Shown here: positions 60,269 to 64,000 of the stretch, one piece after another
Layout: every line of letters begins with the position of its first letter
Numbering within the stretch: position 1 is the stretch's first letter
Source of the DNA: an uncultured Clostridia bacterium
GTDB lineage: Bacteria > Bacillota > Clostridia > Christensenellales > Borkfalkiaceae
Assembly (NCBI GenBank): GCA_947630705.1
Contig: CANRIK010000003.1
Location: 105,653 to 169,652 of the forward strand
Direction: 5' to 3'
Length of the DNA stretch: 64,000 nucleotides
Program-made: the position numbers and the translations under genes
Notes under the pieces: model-generated
Seen by the model: only the letters and a program-made list of their open reading frames with translations
What the model was told of the DNA's origin: nothing
Databases searched by the model: none

Positions 60269-60759
60269 TTCATTCTCCTTTAAGGCATTTTATCACGCTA
60301 TACATTATAGAATATTAATCAAGCAAATTCTATGCACAAATCGGGCTCTTTTATATATTTTTCGGATATAATAAAATTTTCGGATTGCACGTGCGCGGCT
60401 ATAAAGCTCCGATACTTGAAAAAGCGCGCGACGGACATAAAACATAGACCGCAGACAAGCCATGAATTATAGGCAAACCATGACGTTCTCTCAGAACGCA
60501 CATGCCGTACAAGACGGGCGTTTGTCATAAACGGAAAAATGTGAACGGGCTCTTACATACATTGGGTAGAAGCGAACGGTCATATGCCGTGCGCAAGGCG
60601 GCGAGCGCATTTAATGCAGAGCAACGGCTGACATATACGGCGGCGGAAAATAATATAATTTCCGTAAGGATATCTATGCTGTAAAATCGGAATTTTCCGT
60701 CAATAATAATTAAAAACGCGATACGTATCGGGTTTTTGGGGATACGGGAGGGCAATCGA
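60269..60759. other. Intergenic region between the uronate operon and the Ca2+ ATPase
   Basis: 490 bp. On the minus strand a TATAAT at 60304-60309 lies 35 bases before eda but without a good -35 box, so the uronate operon may need an activator. On the plus strand a TATAAT at 60654-60659 may serve the ATPase, also without a clear -35. The middle (60330-60640) shows no gene, RNA family or repeat I can support. Confidence 0.5.
60719..60730. repeat. 12-bp palindrome before the Ca2+ ATPase gene
   Basis: CGATACGTATCG, flanked by AAAACG and GGTTTTT, lies 30 bp before the ATG. It can be an operator, or with its A and T flanks a short terminator-like hairpin in the leader. Confidence 0.45.
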
Positions 60760-63381
60760 ATGGAATATTATGCGCAGAGCCGAGAGGACGTCCTGAAAGA
60801 GTTGGGCTCATCGGAAAACGGCATTACGGACGAAGAAAGCAAAAAGCGTCTGGAAAGGGACGGTCCAAACGCCTTGAAAGCAAAAAAACGGAAATCGGCG
60901 ATAGCGAGATTTTTCGCACAGTTTGCCAATGCAATGATAGCCGTTCTTCTCGCGGCGGCGGCGCTCTCCGCCGGATTTGCCGTATACGGCCACATAGCTC
61001 ACGGCGAAGAACTGACCGAGCTTATCGACGCCGGAATTATTCTCGTGATAGTCATAATAAACGCCGTAATAGGTTTTGTTCAGGAGAACAAGGCGGAGAG
61101 TGCGCTCGAAACTCTGCGCGAAAAAAACAAGCCGTTTGCAAAGGCAGTGCGCGGCGGAGAGTTGAAATCGGTGCCGACGGAGGAACTGACCGTGGGAGAC
61201 ATAGTTGCTCTCGAAGCCGGAGACGTCGCTCCGGCGGATATGCGGCTGATCAGTTCCGCCTCTCTGAAAATAGAGGAATCCGCGCTTACGGGGGAGTCGG
61301 TGCCGAGCGAAAAACACGCGGAAGCGCTCGTTCGGGAGGGAGCGCCCCTCGGAGACAGGGAGAACATGGCTTATTGCGGCGGAACGGTGACCTACGGCAG
61401 AGGCAGAGGCGTGGTAACGGCCGTCGGAATGGACACCGAAATGGGCAAGATTGCCGACATGCTGCAAAGCGCGCGAGAAACTCCCTCTCCGCTCAACCGA
61501 CAGCTTGCAAAAACGGCAAAGGTCCTCTCCCTCATCGTGCTCTTTGCGGCGGCGGTGATATTTGTTGCGGAGGTCATAAGAAATCCATCGGAGTGGAGCT
61601 CGGCTTTCATGACGGCGGTCGCCATAGCCGTTGCCGCCATTCCGGAAGGACTGCCGGCGGTAGTCACGATAGTGCTTGCTCTGGGCGTACAGAAAATGTC
61701 CGCTAAAAACGCGATAGTTAGGAACCTCTCGGCAGTGGAAACCCTCGGGTGCTGTGAAATTATCTGCTCCGACAAAACGGGCACTCTTACCCTCAACAAA
61801 ATGACCGTAAAAGACGCTTTCGTTCCGTCCGGAAACGAACAGCTGTTAAAGGAAATTTTAGCTCTGTGCAACGACACTTCGGCGACCGCCTCGGGGCTGA
61901 CGGGAGACCCGACCGAAACCGCTCTGGTTGCGTACGCTTTCGGGGATAGGGGCGAAGGCTACGAAAAATTCAGAGAGCAAAACGAACGCACGGACGAACT
62001 GCCCTTCGACAGCCGCCGCAAACTCATGACCACAGTAAACCGCCGGAAGGACGGGATATATTCCTATACGAAGGGCGCGCCCGACGTGCTCTTGGCAAGG
62101 TGCTCCGAAATTTTGACAGAGGACGGCAAAAAACCTCTTACGGACGGGGATATTGCCCGAATAACCGCCGAAAACGCGGATATGTCGAGAAGAGCTTTGA
62201 GAGTGCTCGCCGCGGCATATTGCGAGGGCAACAGTTTGACAGAGAAGAATCTGACCTTTGTCGGGCTGGTGGGAATGATAGACCCTCCGAGACCGGAAGT
62301 CAAGGCCGCCGTAGCGAAGTGCCGCTCCGCCGGAATGAAGCCGCTCATGATTACGGGCGACCACCTCGAAACGGCGCGCGCGATAGCCGAAGAGCTGGGA
62401 ATTCCGGAAGAGGGCGACCTATGCGCCACTGGTGCGGAGCTCGACCAAATGAGCGACGAGCAACTCGACAGAGACATTATGAAGTACTCTGTCTTTGCGA
62501 GAGTGAGTCCCGAAAACAAAATAAGGATAGTTCGCGCTTTCAGAAATCAGGGCAGGGTTACCGCGATGACGGGAGACGGAGTAAACGACGCTCCCTCCAT
62601 CAAAGAGGCGGATATCGGCATAGGCATGGGAATCACGGGAACGCAGGTTTCGAAGGACGCGGCGGACATGGTGCTCTCCGACGACAACTTTGCCACAATC
62701 GTTGACGCCGTGGAAGAGGGCAGAAAAATCTATACAAACATAACCAAAGCCATACAGTTTCTGCTCTCCGCAAACATTGCGGAAGTGCTCTGCCTCTTTA
62801 TAGCCACCGTAATTCTCGGCGAACGGTTCCTGACCCCCGTAATGATACTTTGGGTAAACTTAATAACCGACTCCATGCCCGCGCTCTCTCTGGGCGCGGA
62901 AGCGGCCGAAAGGGACGTAATGAAACTGCCGCCGAGAAAGAGCGGACGTTCGCTGTTCGCCGGAGCAATGGGCAGGGATATATTCATTCAGGGCGCCATG
63001 CAGACCGCGCTGGTGCTCACCGCATATCTATTGGGAGAACACGTTCTGGATACGGCGCATTACGAAGTTTCAATGACTATGGCGTTCGTGAGCCTATGCT
63101 TTATACAGCTGTTTCATTCCTTCAATCTGCGCTCGCAGAAAGACAGCATACTCAATAAAAAGATATTTTCCAACGTATACCTCGACCTTTCTCTTCTCTT
63201 GGGAGCGGCGCTCACCGTCACGGTCGTCGTGACTCCTTTTTTCAACGGAATTTTTCATACGGCTCCCCTCGATTGGGCGGAATGGCTGACGGCGACAGGA
63301 GTCGCTCTGGCGATAATTCCGCTCGCGGAGCTCGAAAAACTCATATTGAAAATCACGGGAAAAAGAAAATCCTTAAAATAG
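60760..63381 (+). CDS. P-type Ca2+-transporting ATPase (type II, PMCA/SERCA-like)
   Basis: An 873-residue cation pump. It shows the actuator motif TGES (177-180), the span-4 ion site IPEGLP, the phosphorylated Asp338 in DKTGTLT, the KGAP nucleotide-binding motif (KGAPDVL), GDGVND (605-610) and the span-6 site NLITDSMPA. These define type II calcium pumps that expel Ca2+ from the cytosol. The ATG at 60760 follows GGGAGGG and starts MEYYAQSREDVLKEL; it is monocistronic with strong hairpins downstream. Confidence 0.94.
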   Translation: MEYYAQSREDVLKELGSSENGITDEESKKRLERDGPNALKAKKRKSAIARFFAQFANAMIAVLLAAAALSAGFAVYGHIAHGEELTELIDAGIILVIVIINAVIGFVQENKAESALETLREKNKPFAKAVRGGELKSVPTEELTVGDIVALEAGDVAPADMRLISSASLKIEESALTGESVPSEKHAEALVREGAPLGDRENMAYCGGTVTYGRGRGVVTAVGMDTEMGKIADMLQSARETPSPLNRQLAKTAKVLSLIVLFAAAVIFVAEVIRNPSEWSSAFMTAVAIAVAAIPEGLPAVVTIVLALGVQKMSAKNAIVRNLSAVETLGCCEIICSDKTGTLTLNKMTVKDAFVPSGNEQLLKEILALCNDTSATASGLTGDPTETALVAYAFGDRGEGYEKFREQNERTDELPFDSRRKLMTTVNRRKDGIYSYTKGAPDVLLARCSEILTEDGKKPLTDGDIARITAENADMSRRALRVLAAAYCEGNSLTEKNLTFVGLVGMIDPPRPEVKAAVAKCRSAGMKPLMITGDHLETARAIAEELGIPEEGDLCATGAELDQMSDEQLDRDIMKYSVFARVSPENKIRIVRAFRNQGRVTAMTGDGVNDAPSIKEADIGIGMGITGTQVSKDAADMVLSDDNFATIVDAVEEGRKIYTNITKAIQFLLSANIAEVLCLFIATVILGERFLTPVMILWVNLITDSMPALSLGAEAAERDVMKLPPRKSGRSLFAGAMGRDIFIQGAMQTALVLTAYLLGEHVLDTAHYEVSMTMAFVSLCFIQLFHSFNLRSQKDSILNKKIFSNVYLDLSLLLGAALTVTVVVTPFFNGIFHTAPLDWAEWLTATGVALAIIPLAELEKLILKITGKRKSLK

Positions 63382-63401
63382 GATATTTTGACATTACAAA
63401 A

Positions 63402-63427
63402 GCGCCCACGGCAACTGCCGTGGGCGC
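63402..63427 (+). terminator. Hairpin after the Ca2+ ATPase gene
   Basis: An 11-bp perfect stem, GCGCCCACGGC and its complement around AACT. The plus-strand T-run is poor; on the minus strand it is followed by TTTTGTAATG, so it may also end the LRR transcript. Confidence 0.65.
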
Positions 63428-63432
63428 AAATT

Positions 63433-63462
63433 GCGGCGAGCGCGAAATTTCGCGCTCGCCGC
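63433..63462. terminator. 30-bp perfect palindrome between convergent genes
   Basis: GCGGCGAGCGCGAAA followed at once by its complement. Together with the hairpin at 63402-63427 it separates the converging Ca2+ ATPase and LRR genes. Confidence 0.6.
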
Positions 63463-63497
63463 TCTCCGTACGTTTATTTTTTATTAAACTTCCCTAT

Positions 63498-64000
63498 TCA
63501 CGCCTCGCGTCTCCAATAATAATCGTCATAAGTTGATTTTAAGTAAGTTGCGTTTTCAGTAGGAGTGTCTACCGTTATGCTTTGCGCATCAGACATATCA
63601 CTGTTCCTGGCAACTTTCCAGTCAACAGTATTCTCAAAAGTTACGCTTGTAAGGCTCGTGCAATCATTGAACGCATACCTACCGATAAAGGTAACGCTGT
63701 CGGGTATGGTTATGCTTGTAAGGCTCGTGCCACTGAACGCCCTATCACCGATAGTTTCAAGTTTGCTATTATTGCCAAAATAAACGCTTGTAAGGCTCGT
63801 GCAATAGTAGAACGCATATTCGCCGATAAAGGTAACGCTGTCGGGTATGGTTATGCTTGTAAGGCTCGTGCAATAGTAGAACGCATATTCGCCGATAGAG
63901 GTAACGCTGTTGGGTATGGTTACGCTTGTAAGGCTCGTGCCACTGAACGCCCTATCACCGATAGTTTCAAGTTTGCTATTATTGCCAAAATAAACGCTTG
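63498..64000 (-). CDS. BspA-type leucine-rich-repeat protein, C-terminal part
   Basis: The minus strand stays open from the right edge to a TGA at 63498-63500, and the gene continues beyond the window. The translation shows 23- to 24-residue LRR_5 units such as SVTIPNSVTSIGEYAFYYC and SITIPDSVTFIGRYAFNDC, then a short unrepeated end with the final residues YYWRREA. Such proteins are usually exported and bind host or polysaccharide surfaces. The DNA repeats with a 210-bp period, so copy number may vary. Base composition is more A/T-rich than the neighbouring pump gene. Confidence 0.85.
   Translation of the reverse strand, partial: SVYFGNNSKLETIGDRAFSGTSLTSVTIPNSVTSIGEYAFYYCTSLTSITIPDSVTFIGEYAFYYCTSLTSVYFGNNSKLETIGDRAFSGTSLTSITIPDSVTFIGRYAFNDCTSLTSVTFENTVDWKVARNSDMSDAQSITVDTPTENATYLKSTYDDYYWRREA
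63714..64000. repeat. 210-bp tandem repeat within the LRR gene
   Basis: The block from 63714 to about 63790 is repeated without visible change at 63924-64000. In between are two near-identical 69-bp LRR units (63785 and 63854 onward). Identity at DNA level points to recent duplication or ongoing recombination. Confidence 0.8.

Noticed and set aside
60502..60684. 60-residue plus-strand open frame before the Ca2+ ATPase
   Set aside because: No Shine-Dalgarno, no recognisable features, and it overlaps a plausible promoter.
63644..64000. CRISPR array
   Set aside because: The repeats are 69-70 bp coding units that translate into leucine-rich repeats, not short repeats with unique spacers.

Overview
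The window looks like a chromosome segment of an uncultured Bacillota of the Clostridia type. Support comes from several features: a full S10-spc-alpha ribosomal operon that includes a KOW-domain gene between map and infA; zinc-binding forms of uS4, uS14, bL33 and bL36; sigma-A style promoters with mostly 17-bp spacers; strong Shine-Dalgarno sites; MsmX-like sugar ABC ATPases; LplB/LplC-like permeases; and a BspA-type leucine-rich-repeat gene at the right edge. The exact taxon is inference. Pectin catabolism points to a gut or plant-fibre habitat.

Layout. Positions 1-1625 (+) hold the tail of a cardiolipin synthase, a HAD phosphatase and a YfcE phosphodiesterase. Positions 1681-2301 (-) hold two paralogous small membrane proteins, each with its own promoter. 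Positions 2456-18846 (-) are one ribosomal operon of 32 genes, from rpsJ to rplQ, driven by a consensus promoter with a structured leader. Positions 19139-26029 break the usual bacterial order. Where rpoBC-rpsL-rpsG-fusA-tuf normally sit, there are an 800-residue lipoprotein with a long hairpin leader, an inverted EF-G paralogue and a cyclophilin-like lipoprotein. Positions 25502-29126 (-) hold rpmG-secE-nusG-rplK-rplA and rplJ-rplL, with recognisable L1 and L10 autoregulatory leaders. Positions 29155-35637 hold an MBL hydrolase, an HtrA-like lipoprotein, a SecB-like protein, RNase G, an AraC regulator and a lipid kinase.

Positions 35717-60268 form a pectin and galacturonate island. An 11-gene minus-strand operon (48038 to 35717) encodes an oligosaccharide ABC transporter (oversized binding lipoprotein, two permeases, MsmX-like ATPase), five uncharacterised multi-span membrane proteins, a GH28 polygalacturonase and a GH105 hydrolase. 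A pectin methylesterase gene diverges from it. A second 9-gene operon (60268 to 49265) encodes the KDPG aldolase-VOC fusion, KDG kinase, a TIM-barrel isomerase-like protein, KduI, a second MsmX-like ATPase, a MATE transporter, UxaB, UxaA and UxaC. The three pectin-active enzymes lack signal peptides, so the cell probably imports methylated oligogalacturonides and digests them inside. Galacturonate then goes via UxaC, UxaB and UxaA to KDG, then KDPG, then pyruvate and glyceraldehyde-3-phosphate. KduD, needed after KduI, is not in the window.

Positions 60760-63381 (+) encode a P-type Ca2+ ATPase. The window ends inside a minus-strand LRR surface protein. No tRNA, rRNA, CRISPR or insertion sequence was recognised. 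The strongest candidate for something new is the set of five tetraspan or hexaspan membrane proteins built into the oligogalacturonide ABC operon.
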